Assembly: GCF_019645875.1 (NCBI RefSeq)
Contig: NZ_CP081000.1
Coordinates: 2,852,001 to 2,916,000 of the forward strand
DNA length: 64,000 nt
Direction of reading: 5' to 3'
Source: Mycolicibacterium senegalense
GTDB lineage: Bacteria; Actinomycetota; Actinomycetes; Mycobacteriales; Mycobacteriaceae
Shown: piece by piece, positions 1 through 8,106 of the stretch
Layout: each line of letters opens with the position of its first letter
How positions within the stretch are numbered: the stretch's first letter is position 1
Notes under the pieces: model-generated
The model's database searches: none
Told to the model about the DNA's origin: nothing
Seen by the model: the letters and a program-made list of their open reading frames with translations, nothing else
Position numbers and translations under genes: made by a program

Positions 1-117
1 GTTGGTGACGGCGCCGAGATCGGTTCCGACAAGCGAAAAGCTGGGGGCCGGGCTGCCGACGGCGGGCAGTTCGCCGACGGTGTTGATGGGGTTTCCACGC
101 AAGGTTATCTGTGCCAT
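1..117 (-). CDS. tpx: Thiol peroxidase Tpx, N-terminal 39 codons (cut by window edge)
   Basis: This is the 5' end of a minus-strand gene that runs off the left edge. The translation starts MAQITLRGNPINTVGELP and reads without a stop for 39 codons. That is the conserved start of mycobacterial lipid-hydroperoxide peroxidase (peroxiredoxin family), a cytoplasmic enzyme that reduces peroxides with thioredoxin. The catalytic cysteines lie outside the window. The start codon nearly touches the divergent kinase-like gene, so both promoters must share this short interval. The identity rests on a recognised N-terminal sequence only. Confidence 0.85.
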   Translation of the reverse strand, partial: MAQITLRGNPINTVGELPAVGSPAPSFSLVGTDLGAVTN

Positions 118-178
118 GGAGCACAGTCTGTCAAAACCGGATGCCCCGCGGGCCGCCCGGGGTGCGACGATGGTGGCG

Positions 179-1072
179 ATGATCGATCTGCCCCAGGCGG
201 TGCGCGCAATGGGCACGCGGGGGCCGCAGTGGCAATCGTGGGTCGACGCTCTGCCGAGGATGGTTCGGAACCAGCTCACCGAATGGGAGCTGCGCGCCGA
301 CGGGGCCGCCCTGCATGGGCATGCCTCACTGGTCCTGCCGGTACAGACGGCTGACGGGGCATCCGCCGTGCTCAAGGCTGCGTTCCCTGACGACGAGTCC
401 GAACACGAACACCTCGCGCTGCGGCGGTGGTCCGGCGCAGGCGCAGTCCGGTTACTGCGCGCCGAGCCACATCGCAGGATCATGTTGCTGGAACGGCTGG
501 TGGAACGAAACCTCAACGAGCTCTGGGATATCGAGGCCTGCGAGGTCATCGCCGGGCTCTACGGCCGAATACACGTACCTGCCCTCCCCCAGCTGCGGTC
601 ACTGGCCGAGTCCACCGCACGTTGGACCGCCGAGCTGACCCGGCTCCCCCGCAATGCCCCGGTGCCCCGGCGGTTGGTGGAGCAGGCGATCGCCCTCGGC
701 ACGGATCTGGCCGCCGATCCCGCAACGACCGGCACCCTGATCCACGGTGACCTGCACTATGAGAACGTGCTCGCCGCGAACCGCGAGCCGTGGCTGGTGA
801 TCGATCCCAAGCCGATGAACGGCGATCCTCACTATGAGGTCGCGCCGATGCTGTGGAACCGGTGGGTCGAACTGGCCGGTTATGTCCGCGAAGGGGTCCG
901 GCGACGGTTGTCGGCCCTGGTCGATGCGGCCGGCCTGGATGCGGACCGGGCCAGGGCCTGGGTGATCGTCCGAATGCTGCACAACGTCATGTGGGAGTTG
1001 ACCGAAACAGCGGAACCCGACGCGGTCTGGTTGACCACATGCGTGGCCGTCGCGAAGGCAGTGCAGGACTGA
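179..1072 (+). CDS. Aminoglycoside/hydroxyurea-type phosphotransferase
   Basis: A protein of about 297 residues in the streptomycin-6-kinase/hydroxyurea-phosphotransferase branch of the APH fold. The catalytic loop is visible as LIHGDLHYENVLA near residue 190, followed by the metal-binding VIDPKP segment, which is the expected order. Members phosphorylate aminoglycosides or other small hydroxylated molecules; the substrate here cannot be read from sequence. The frame stays open upstream to position 2, with possible starts at 116 and 170. I chose 179 because homologues begin with a short segment like IDLPQAVRAMG and because the earlier starts would overlap tpx. No strong ribosome binding site was seen. 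Confidence 0.8.
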   Translation: MIDLPQAVRAMGTRGPQWQSWVDALPRMVRNQLTEWELRADGAALHGHASLVLPVQTADGASAVLKAAFPDDESEHEHLALRRWSGAGAVRLLRAEPHRRIMLLERLVERNLNELWDIEACEVIAGLYGRIHVPALPQLRSLAESTARWTAELTRLPRNAPVPRRLVEQAIALGTDLAADPATTGTLIHGDLHYENVLAANREPWLVIDPKPMNGDPHYEVAPMLWNRWVELAGYVREGVRRRLSALVDAAGLDADRARAWVIVRMLHNVMWELTETAEPDAVWLTTCVAVAKAVQD

Positions 1073-1078
1073 AGATGC

Positions 1079-1402
1079 TCAGATGACTTTGTAGGTGAGG
1101 TCGTACAACGCACCTGCCCCGTTGAACTGCTGGGTGAGCTCGCCGCGCCCCAACTCGTCGGACCGGATGAAGATCGAGCCCACGTCCTGCATCTCGTCGG
1201 TGCGCACATCCACCTCCCGCAGCACGATCTCCAGTTGGCCGTCGAACGGCAGCAACCGGTCCAGGTCCACCACATCCCCCTGACACATCGATACAGCCTT
1301 GAACTGGAAACCGTCAGCCCTGCTGATACTGAGCTCGTCGGTCCCACCGGAGTCCTGGGTCTTTACCGCCCGGAATTCCGACAGCTTGGCGAACAACGAC
1401 AT
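1079..1402 (-). CDS. Conserved hypothetical, small beta-rich protein
   Basis: A 107-residue protein starting MSLFAKLSEFRAVKT, preceded by a good GGAGG ribosome binding site. It has no signal peptide or membrane segment. The sequence alternates short hydrophobic strands with charged turns and lacks long helices, which suggests a small beta-sandwich. I do not recognise the family. It ends 6 bp from the stop of the convergent kinase-like gene and lies just downstream of the MenC-like gene on the same strand, with about 160 bp between them. Confidence 0.7.
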   Translation of the reverse strand: MSLFAKLSEFRAVKTQDSGGTDELSISRADGFQFKAVSMCQGDVVDLDRLLPFDGQLEIVLREVDVRTDEMQDVGSIFIRSDELGRGELTQQFNGAGALYDLTYKVI

Positions 1403-1562
1403 GGCATCCTCCGTTGGATCTCCCCGCCAGCGGTAGCTGACGAAGTCGATTCTCGAGATGCCGGCCTGTCGCCCACATGCGTAGTGCGCTACTTGAATCT
1501 GTTCCGCGCGGAGTCGCCGGGCATGGCTCCCACCGAGCCGCCCGGAACCGCATCGCGACTGG

Positions 1563-2528
1563 TCAAGATGCAGATATGGCGCTCTGCAGACGCTCGCGCC
1601 ACCAGGCCAGCCGGTCCGGGTCGGTGACCGCGTACCGCTCGAGGCGGCCGCGCTCCGGCGCCGGGGGCATCGGCGCCACCGGTAGGTAGCCATCGACCGG
1701 CCGCAGGGAACGCGAGTCCGCGACGAGGTCGCCGGCGAGTAACCCCCTGGTGCCGAGATCACAGGCGTAGGTCAACTCGGGTAATGCCCCGGCCAGCGCG
1801 AGGCCGGCCGCCAGGCCGATGGTCGACTCCAGCGTCGAACTCACCACGCAGGGCAAGCCGCAGGACTCGGCGACCCGTAACGCCCGGCGAGCCCCGCCCA
1901 GCGGTCCACTGGCGAGCACGGCGATGTCAGCCGCTTCGCCGAGGCGGAGCCTGATCGGATCATCGGCGTGGCGAATCGACTCGCCGGCTGCGATCGGCAC
2001 CTCTACCCGGCGGCGGACCTGCGCCAGCTCCTCGGTCGTGCGGCACGGTTGCGCGACGAACTCCAGTCCGCCGGCCGCGCGATCGAGCGCCGCGATGGAG
2101 GCGACCGCGGTGTCCGGGTCCCACCGCCCTTTGGCATCGCACCGGAGGACGCCACCGGGGCCCAGACCGTCGCGCACGGCCTGCACCCGCTCGACGTCCT
2201 CATGCAGCGCTGCTGATGCCACCTCGACCGTTGCGGCGCGGCAACCGGACGCGGCGGCGATCTCATGGGCGCGGGCGGCCTCGACGGCGGGCACGGTGAC
2301 CGCGATCGGGACTCGTCCACGGACCGGGTCGGGCCAGCCGACGGTGCCCGGCTCGGTCGCCGCGGTCAGCCACCGGACCAGTGCATCGTCATTCGGCAGC
2401 GGGCTGAACTCGCCCCATCCCTGAGGCCCCTCAAGGAGCATCCCCTCGCGAACCGTGAGCCCGCCGGCCGGGTCGGTGATCGGAATGGCGAAGACGGGCG
2501 CGCGCTCGAAATCGATCAGGGTCTGCAC
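1563..2528 (-). CDS. menC: MenC-family (o-succinylbenzoate synthase-like) protein, probable pseudoenzyme
   Basis: A 321-residue member of the enolase superfamily. It matches mycobacterial MenC along its length, for example in PIAVTVPAV (residues 74-82), VVSSTLESTIGLAAGLA and the C-terminal DGYL segment. MenC makes o-succinylbenzoate in menaquinone synthesis. Its key residues are mostly gone. The KxK lysines are replaced by T100 and E102, the glutamate of the EQP metal ligand is A159, the aspartate of ADES is G182, and the lysine before the PLGG loop is A206. Only the first metal ligand, D131, remains. The frame is intact and the core motifs are conserved, so it is probably expressed, but it should not catalyse the MenC reaction. 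The start is a GTG. Confidence 0.8.
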   Translation of the reverse strand: MQTLIDFERAPVFAIPITDPAGGLTVREGMLLEGPQGWGEFSPLPNDDALVRWLTAATEPGTVGWPDPVRGRVPIAVTVPAVEAARAHEIAAASGCRAATVEVASAALHEDVERVQAVRDGLGPGGVLRCDAKGRWDPDTAVASIAALDRAAGGLEFVAQPCRTTEELAQVRRRVEVPIAAGESIRHADDPIRLRLGEAADIAVLASGPLGGARRALRVAESCGLPCVVSSTLESTIGLAAGLALAGALPELTYACDLGTRGLLAGDLVADSRSLRPVDGYLPVAPMPPAPERGRLERYAVTDPDRLAWWRERLQSAISAS

Positions 2529-2655
2529 AAGCAGGTGACGCTAGCGGACCGACCCGGCCCCGGGCCGGCAACGGCACAACTGCCGGTGCCGCGCAATCGC
2601 GCGGCCTAGACTGCGCGCAGAGGCCGGGCAGGTTCAGCTCATAAGGAGACAATCG

Positions 2656-2907
2656 ATGACGAGCGCAGTGTGGCGCGGGATTTTCACCGTGGTGTCGACC
2701 GCGGTGCTGTCAGCCGGGTCGATGGCGGTCGCCACGATCGTGACACCGGCCCCGAGCTCGGCGTGCCCGCCCGGGGAAACGGGCGTCACCAACGGTTGCT
2801 CACCGTTCTGCGTGCCCGGTCGGCAGCTCGATCTCGCAACCGGGTTGTGCTTGCCGGTGCCGCCACCGCCGGCTGCCCCGAATGGTGTTGCGACACCGGC
2901 TTTCTAA
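2656..2907 (+). CDS. Small secreted cysteine- and proline-containing protein
   Basis: An 83-residue product with a hydrophobic N-terminal segment (residues 7-30) ending near PAPSSA, a likely Sec signal peptide. The remaining 50 residues contain four cysteines in a Gly/Pro-rich setting and end in a short PPPP tract. An AAGGAG ribosome binding site lies 7 bp before the ATG. The family is not recognised. In style it resembles the repeat protein at 7765-8079: an exported, cysteine-bearing, proline-ended small protein. The MOSC gene follows after 18 bp. Confidence 0.7.
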   Translation: MTSAVWRGIFTVVSTAVLSAGSMAVATIVTPAPSSACPPGETGVTNGCSPFCVPGRQLDLATGLCLPVPPPPAAPNGVATPAF

Positions 2908-2912
2908 GCCAC

Positions 2913-2918
2913 TACGCT
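2913..2918 (+). promoter_or_regulatory. Putative -10 element of a leaderless MOSC transcript
   Basis: TACGCT fits the mycobacterial NANNNT -10 pattern and ends 7 bp before the ATG at 2926. Transcription would then begin at or next to the start codon. There is no ribosome binding site. Inference from spacing only. Confidence 0.4.
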
Positions 2919-2925
2919 GTGCATC

Positions 2926-3588
2926 ATGGCGCAGGTATTGACGGTGAACGTGGCCCATCCACGGCCCAACACCGCAGAGGGGCGTGCCGTTACCGGCATC
3001 GACAAGCGGCCCGTCGACGGAGCGGTCGCGGTGCGCGCTCCCGGGCCCATGCACGGTGGGCTCGGTAGCGGCCTGGTCGGCGACACGATCGGCGACCAGC
3101 AGTTCCACGGCGGTGACGACCAGGCGGTGTACGCCTACGCACGTGAAGACCTCGATGCCTGGCAGACCGAACTGGACCGTGAGATCGCCAACGGCGTGTT
3201 CGGTGAGAATCTCACCACCGCGGGTATCGACGTGACCAACGCGGTCATCGGGGAACGGTGGCGGGTCGGGTCCGGCGGACTCGAGCTCGAAGTGTCCCGC
3301 CCGCGCATACCGTGCCGGACGTTCGCCAACTGGCTACAGATCAACGGGTGGGTCAAAACCTTTACCAGGACGGCGATCCCGGGCGCATATCTGCGGTTGG
3401 TGACGCCGGGACCGGTCTGCGCCGGCGACCAGATCATGGTGACCGCGCGACCCGACCACGACATCACCGTCGGCCTCGTCTTCCGCGCCCTGACCCTGGA
3501 GCCGCAACACCTTCCGGCGATCCTGCGGGCGCCCGCGCTGCCAGAACCCCTGCGAGAGCTCGCCGAACGGCGTACCGCCTCCGCCTGA
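2926..3588 (+). CDS. MOSC domain protein (YiiM-like)
   Basis: A 220-residue protein with the MOSC fold of molybdenum-cofactor sulfurase C-terminal domains. The landmarks are GDQQFHGGDDQAVYAYAREDL (residues 57-77), GVFGENLT and the SRPRIPCRTFANW segment with the conserved cysteine. YiiM-type proteins act in molybdenum-cofactor-dependent reduction of N-hydroxylated compounds; the exact reaction here is not known. It is cytoplasmic and stands alone. The start matches the family length and is probably leaderless. Confidence 0.85.
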   Translation: MAQVLTVNVAHPRPNTAEGRAVTGIDKRPVDGAVAVRAPGPMHGGLGSGLVGDTIGDQQFHGGDDQAVYAYAREDLDAWQTELDREIANGVFGENLTTAGIDVTNAVIGERWRVGSGGLELEVSRPRIPCRTFANWLQINGWVKTFTRTAIPGAYLRLVTPGPVCAGDQIMVTARPDHDITVGLVFRALTLEPQHLPAILRAPALPEPLRELAERRTASA

Positions 3589-3613
3589 TCCGCTGGTTAT
3601 CTTGCGGTGCAAG

Positions 3614-4267
3614 CTATTCCGGCCACTTGTTGGCGACGATCACGTCCACGAAATCCTCGCGCACGAACGAATCGTCGAAGTGGGCGAGCACGTCGGCGTT
3701 GACCGTGCCGAACGTCGACCCGGGCCGGTGCCGCACCCCATCGGTGAACGCCCGCAGGATCCGGTTCTTGAAATCCGGCCGTGGATGCGCGGCGGTGACG
3801 GCGTCCCGGTCATCCGACGCCAGGTCCTCCAGGCCGATACCGAGCACATCAGTCTCGACACCCGCTGTGACCAGCGCGATCTCGGGATCGAGGAACTCGG
3901 GCACGCCCGGTGTGGTGTGCAGCGCGATGCTCAGCCAGACCTTGCGCGCCGCAGCCTCGTCGATACCGCGCTGTAGCAGGAAGTCTCGGGCGGCATTGGC
4001 CCCGTCGACCTCGAAACGCAGCTGAGAGGCCGTCCGGTACGGCTCGTTCAGCCCGAGGTCATGGAACATCGCGCCGACGTACAGCAATTCCAGATCGGGC
4101 TGCAGACCCCTGCGCAACCCTTGCAGCGCACCGAAGTAGAACACCCGGCGCGAATGGTTGAACAACAGGTCGTCCTCGATGTCGCGGATGTATTCGGTGG
4201 TCTCCCGCACCAGCGCGGTGTCGGGCAGTTCGATCCCGGCGACGCTGTCGGACAAGGAAATCGTCAT
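3614..4267 (-). CDS. HD-domain phosphohydrolase-like protein
   Basis: A 217-residue protein with the HD metal-binding pattern: FNHS near residue 38, MFHDLGL near 69, and a later SIALHTTPG histidine. The layout (an N-terminal helix, then NHSRRVFYFG) resembles the cyanamide-hydratase-like branch of HD proteins, so it may act on a small nitrile or isocyanide rather than a nucleotide; this is inference. The ATG at 4267 follows a GAGGAG site. The GTG one codon upstream is less well placed. It is divergent from the AraC/GlxA regulator, 133 bp apart, which could control it. Confidence 0.75.
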   Translation of the reverse strand: MTISLSDSVAGIELPDTALVRETTEYIRDIEDDLLFNHSRRVFYFGALQGLRRGLQPDLELLYVGAMFHDLGLNEPYRTASQLRFEVDGANAARDFLLQRGIDEAAARKVWLSIALHTTPGVPEFLDPEIALVTAGVETDVLGIGLEDLASDDRDAVTAAHPRPDFKNRILRAFTDGVRHRPGSTFGTVNADVLAHFDDSFVREDFVDVIVANKWPE

Positions 4268-4388
4268 CACTGTCTCCTCAAGCTCTGATCAATGGATATG
4301 CGGTTTCAGGTGCCCCTGTGCAACCAGTCTGCGATCAGGCCGACGGCATTCACCATGTCTGTTGGGCCATGTTTCCCACAGAAAGCGA

Positions 4389-4394
4389 CACAAT
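4389..4394 (+). promoter_or_regulatory. Putative -10 of a leaderless GlxA-type regulator transcript
   Basis: CACAAT matches NANNNT and ends 6 bp before the ATG at 4401, which lacks a ribosome binding site. Inference from position. Confidence 0.35.
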
Positions 4395-4400
4395 GTATGG

Positions 4401-5360
4401 ATGGCCCAGCGTGACGTCGTGATCGTCGTGTTCGACGGGATGAAACTGCTCGATGCCGCGGGACCGGCTGAGGTTTTCGCCGAGGCCAACCGGTTCGGCG
4501 CCCACTATCGTCTGCGGATCGCCTCAGTCGACGGCGCCGACGTCACCACCTCGATCGGCACCCGGTTCTCGGTGACCGACCGGATCTCCGACATCGACCG
4601 GGTCGATACCGTATTGGTCTCCGGCGGAGACGATCTCGTGGGCCGGCCGATCGATCCCGCTCTGGTGGCAGCGCTGCGCGACGTGCCCACCCGGACCCGG
4701 CGGCTGGCATCGATCTGCACGGGTTCCTTCGTCCTGGCCGCCGCGGGCCTGCTCGACGACCGCAGGGCGACCACGCACTGGCGGCACGCGCGGTTGCTGG
4801 CCCGCGCATATCCCACGATTTCGGTCGAACCCGACGCCATCTTCGTCCGGGACGGAGACGTCTACACCTCCGCGGGAGTGTCGGCCGGCATCGACCTGGC
4901 CTTGGCGCTGGTGGAGGCGGACTACGGCACGGATCTGGTCCGTGAGGTCGCACGGTCACTGGTCGTGTATCTCAAGCGGGCCGGCGGTCAGTCACAGTTC
5001 TCCACACTGGTCGAGTCCGACGCACCCGCGGAGTCAGCGTTGCGTCGGGCCACCGACGCGATCGCGGCCGATCCGACCGCAGACCACAGCGTGAAAAGCC
5101 TTGCGGCCCTGGCGTCGTTGAGTACGCGACAGCTGACCCGGCTGTTTCAGGCCGAACTGGGCACCACACCGGCGCGTTACGTCGAAGCGGTGCGCATCGA
5201 TGTCGCGCGGGCAGCCCTCGATGCGGGACACCCGGTGGCCGAATCAGCCCGACTGGCGGGTTTCGGGAGCGCCGAGACACTACGCCGGGTGTTCGTCAAT
5301 CACCTCGGAGTGACGCCGAAGGCCTACCGAGACCGTTTCCGCACCACGTCCGGCGGGTGA
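4401..5360 (+). CDS. GlxA-family transcriptional regulator (DJ-1/PfpI plus AraC)
   Basis: A 319-residue two-domain regulator. Residues 5-170 form a DJ-1/PfpI-type domain with the nucleophile-elbow cysteine in ASICTGSFVLAAAGLL. Residues 215-315 carry two AraC helix-turn-helix motifs, KSLAALASLSTRQLTRLF and VAESARLAGFGSAETLRRVF. Such proteins sense small molecules and usually activate nearby catabolic genes. The HD-domain gene immediately upstream and divergent is the obvious candidate target. The ligand is unknown. The longer open frame back to 4158 was rejected because it has no homology-like sequence and overlaps the HD gene. Confidence 0.85.
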   Translation: MAQRDVVIVVFDGMKLLDAAGPAEVFAEANRFGAHYRLRIASVDGADVTTSIGTRFSVTDRISDIDRVDTVLVSGGDDLVGRPIDPALVAALRDVPTRTRRLASICTGSFVLAAAGLLDDRRATTHWRHARLLARAYPTISVEPDAIFVRDGDVYTSAGVSAGIDLALALVEADYGTDLVREVARSLVVYLKRAGGQSQFSTLVESDAPAESALRRATDAIAADPTADHSVKSLAALASLSTRQLTRLFQAELGTTPARYVEAVRIDVARAALDAGHPVAESARLAGFGSAETLRRVFVNHLGVTPKAYRDRFRTTSGG

Positions 5361-5370
5361 ACCGGCACGG

Positions 5371-6060
5371 TCAGACCCAGCGCGGGAGTTCCTTGCCGAT
5401 GAGCGGCGCGATCTTGTCTGCCATGTAGGCATGGCCCGCATCAGTCGGGTGGATGCCGTCGGCGCCGATCAGCTCCGGGCGATCGAAGAACCAGCGCTCG
5501 GCGATCGGATCGACGAACGTCGCGCCCACCTGGCGGGCCTGATCACGCAGGATGTCACGAACGCCCAGCAGGTTCGGCGGCACATCGGGATTCACCCATG
5601 GCGGTCCGATAACCAGGATCCGGGCGGCGGGAGCGGACTGGCGAGCCCTGGTCAGGGCATCGTGGCTCAAGCGCGTGACCGCACCCAGATCGGCGTCCTT
5701 GTCGTTGCGCGAGCCGAAGAAGACGATCAAAGCGTCGTCGGGCTGTACCGCCCTCGCGGTCAGGTCAGCGAAGACGCTGCCATGGTTGCCGCGCGCCTCG
5801 TAGCCGGCACCACCCTCGGCCACCACATCGGCATCCACCTGCACGCCGCGGTCCGCCAGCTCTTTCCAAGCCAGCGGCGCCCAGTTCCTCGGCCCCATCC
5901 CACCCTCGGCGAGCATGCCCGTGGTGTACGAATCACCGATCACTGCGATATGGCTGATCTGCGGATCAAGTCCCGAGGTGACGTAGCGCCGAGACGGAGC
6001 ATGTGTGAACAGCCCCACCAGGAGGGCAAGCGAGACGATGAAAGTGGTCAGACGACTCAC
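5371..6060 (-). CDS. Secreted SGNH/GDSL hydrolase
   Basis: A 229-residue protein with an N-terminal hydrophobic signal segment (about residues 5-20) and an SGNH hydrolase domain. Block I is IGDSYTTG with the nucleophile serine near residue 44, the Asn block is FFGSRND, and the catalytic Asp-His pair is in DGIHPTDAGH near the C terminus. It probably hydrolyses an ester or acyl chain outside the membrane; the substrate is unknown. I start it at the GTG at 6060 because a GGAGG site lies 7 bp upstream; the GTG at 6072 sits on that site. Confidence 0.8.
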   Translation of the reverse strand: MSRLTTFIVSLALLVGLFTHAPSRRYVTSGLDPQISHIAVIGDSYTTGMLAEGGMGPRNWAPLAWKELADRGVQVDADVVAEGGAGYEARGNHGSVFADLTARAVQPDDALIVFFGSRNDKDADLGAVTRLSHDALTRARQSAPAARILVIGPPWVNPDVPPNLLGVRDILRDQARQVGATFVDPIAERWFFDRPELIGADGIHPTDAGHAYMADKIAPLIGKELPRWV

Positions 6061-6215
6061 TGCAACCTCCACTGCCAGCGAGACACAGATCGTCCCGGAC
6101 CGCGATACCGGAATAGCCTATTGGGTGAACTTCGGCCGTTGATAGGCGGCCGGTGACACAGTGATAACAAGGGCATAACAACCTGTCGCACAGTGGGTTT
6201 GGAAGGTTACAGGCG

Positions 6216-7445
6216 TCAGCCGGCGCGGGCGGCGACCTCGTCGGACCGGTCCTCGGTATCGATCCGGTGCAGCTTGGTGTTGGCCTGCTCAACGGGCCGG
6301 ATGTCGACCATCCTGCGCATCCAGCGCCTGGCCGGCTCCTCCACGAGGTGGTAGAGCGCGATCGCGCCCACCAACGAGATCGCGAACAAGCCGAGCAACG
6401 TGGCCTTGCCCGAAAGGGTCGGCGTCAGAGTCAACTCGAACTGCCGGGTGGTCCAGATCCAGGCGGTATGGACCAACTCATGCACCATGTACAGGCCGAA
6501 CGAGATTTGTCCGCCGTAGACCAGCAGCCGGGTGGACAACAACGCCGGGAGGGTGCCGACGCCGACCGCCAGCGCGACCACCTGCGGCACGAACAGGATG
6601 TCGACCATGCCTCCGGCGTCGCCGACGGTGTTCATCGGGTGTTTGTCGAAGAAGTACAGCCCGCCGACGATCGCCGCGCCCAGCACGATCGACAGGTAGC
6701 CGGCGCGCTTCTGAGTGCGCTCCGTCAGGTGCAGCTTGCGCACCGCCGCGCAGGCCAGGGCGCCGGCGGTGAACTGCATGACGATCCGCGGCAACCAACT
6801 CCACGGGGTGTAGAAGTGGCCGGTGGCCATCAGCAGCACCACCGGTGGCAACGCGGCGGCGATCGCCAGCAGGACCAGGCTGCGTGCCCGGGTGGCCCGC
6901 GCGATCCGGAAGATCACCAGGATCAGCGCTCCGAACAGCAGGTAGGCCAACCATTCGGCACTGATCGACCAGGCCGGCCCGTCCCAGCTCGAACCGTCGA
7001 AGTAGGGCTCGAACCACAACTGGACCAGGAACAGCTGGCGTACGTAGCTGACGGCGTTGTAGCCGCTGGTGTCCTCGGGCGGAATGTGTCCCACGTTGAG
7101 CGTGAAGATCAACCACAACGCGGCCAGGTGCAACGTGACGAGGTACACCGGCCACACCCGCGACAGCCGCAGCCACAAGAAGTGCAGTGTGGCCCGCGTC
7201 GACCAGGCCGGCCCCATGCGATCGAGGTAATTCCAGGTGAGGACGAACCCGCTGAGGATGAAGAACAAGTCGACGCCCTGCGCACCCCGGTCGAGTACGG
7301 GAGCGAGCGCCTCGGTGACATCCGGTGCCACCTGATAGAGCAGGGGCCGAAAGTGGAACAGGACTACCCACACCGCCGCGACGATGCGCAGTCCCGTCAG
7401 GGCCTTGATCTCTGCGCCGCGCACAACACCCTTTTCCGTATCCAC
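6216..7445 (-). CDS. Acyltransferase 3 family integral membrane protein
   Basis: A 409-residue protein with about ten membrane segments. The family start is clear: ALTGLRIVAAVWVVLFHFRP with the catalytic-type histidine near residue 31, then GVDLFFILSGFVLTWNYLDR. The C-terminal PARRWMRRM segment after the last membrane helix is also typical. These enzymes O-acylate exported sugars, glycolipids or peptidoglycan at the membrane. The start is a GTG. The adjacent secreted hydrolase could act on the same kind of ester, but no operon link is visible (about 155 bp gap). Confidence 0.85.
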   Translation of the reverse strand: MDTEKGVVRGAEIKALTGLRIVAAVWVVLFHFRPLLYQVAPDVTEALAPVLDRGAQGVDLFFILSGFVLTWNYLDRMGPAWSTRATLHFLWLRLSRVWPVYLVTLHLAALWLIFTLNVGHIPPEDTSGYNAVSYVRQLFLVQLWFEPYFDGSSWDGPAWSISAEWLAYLLFGALILVIFRIARATRARSLVLLAIAAALPPVVLLMATGHFYTPWSWLPRIVMQFTAGALACAAVRKLHLTERTQKRAGYLSIVLGAAIVGGLYFFDKHPMNTVGDAGGMVDILFVPQVVALAVGVGTLPALLSTRLLVYGGQISFGLYMVHELVHTAWIWTTRQFELTLTPTLSGKATLLGLFAISLVGAIALYHLVEEPARRWMRRMVDIRPVEQANTKLHRIDTEDRSDEVAARAG

Positions 7446-7764
7446 TCAGCTGATTCGTCACTTCGCTGTTTTGTCAGAGCCGCGGCTGGCCGGGCGAATC
7501 GGCCCGCGATCGGCGCAACCGGCAGCCCTCGCAGACTAGCAGCGTGCCGTTACCGCGCACGCCGGCCGCGCCGTGGGTGCTTCCTGCTTGACATCTGGGC
7601 AACGACAACGGCCGTCTCGGGTGATCTTGTGCAGCAAAGGGATTGCCGCCCCGGCCCGGCCACACCGAACTCGCCGTGCGCGGCGACGCCCGGCGTGTCC
7701 GCTTCCTGGTGACAGCCACAACCGCCGGATAGGCTCGAGACGTGATCTCTCGGGGAGGTGCGAG
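7446..7764 (+). other. Non-coding interval between divergent genes
   Basis: A 319-bp stretch between the acyltransferase (minus) and the small repeat protein (plus). It should hold both promoters. On the plus strand a GTGACA hexamer and a TAGGCT hexamer about 15 bp apart lie just before the GGGGAGG ribosome binding site. No convincing gene or RNA was seen. Confidence 0.4.
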
Positions 7765-8079
7765 ATGACCGGCATCATGGGCCGCTGCGCAGCGGGCGTC
7801 GGCGCGCTGTTGGCGCCATTCGGTGTGATGGCGGTGGTCACGGTGGCCACGCCGGCGGTCAGCTGGGCTGACTGCGGGGCCGGAGAATGGTGGGATCCGG
7901 TGGCGAATGTGTGCCGGCCACCGGTTGTTCCCTTGGGTTGTGAGAACGGTTCATGGTGGGACCCGGTGGCCAATACCTGTCGTCCGCCGGTGGTGCCGCC
8001 ACCGCCCATGTGCGACAACGGCTGGTGGTGGGACCCGGTCGGCAATACCTGCCGGCCCCCGTTGATCCCGCCGGGCTGA
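7765..8079 (+). CDS. Secreted protein with three WWDPV/CRPP tandem repeats
   Basis: A 104-residue product with a signal peptide (residues 8-35, ending near SWA). The mature part is three copies of about 20 residues. Each starts with one Cys and a Gly-containing turn, then WWDPVANxCRPP, and the copies are separated by short proline linkers (VVPLG, VVPPPPM). Each repeat has exactly two cysteines, so each could close its own disulfide loop. A GGGGAGG site lies 7 bp before the ATG. The function is unknown. The tryptophan pairs and Pro linkers suggest a surface or wall-binding module. Confidence 0.75.
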   Translation: MTGIMGRCAAGVGALLAPFGVMAVVTVATPAVSWADCGAGEWWDPVANVCRPPVVPLGCENGSWWDPVANTCRPPVVPPPPMCDNGWWWDPVGNTCRPPLIPPG

Positions 8080-8106
8080 TCCCGCGGCGCCCTCGGCGCC
8101 GAGCCG

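Noticed and set aside
6267..7712. A 481-codon plus-strand frame opposite the acyltransferase
   Set aside because: It is the complement of membrane-helix codons, which gives Gln/Arg/Pro-rich nonsense.
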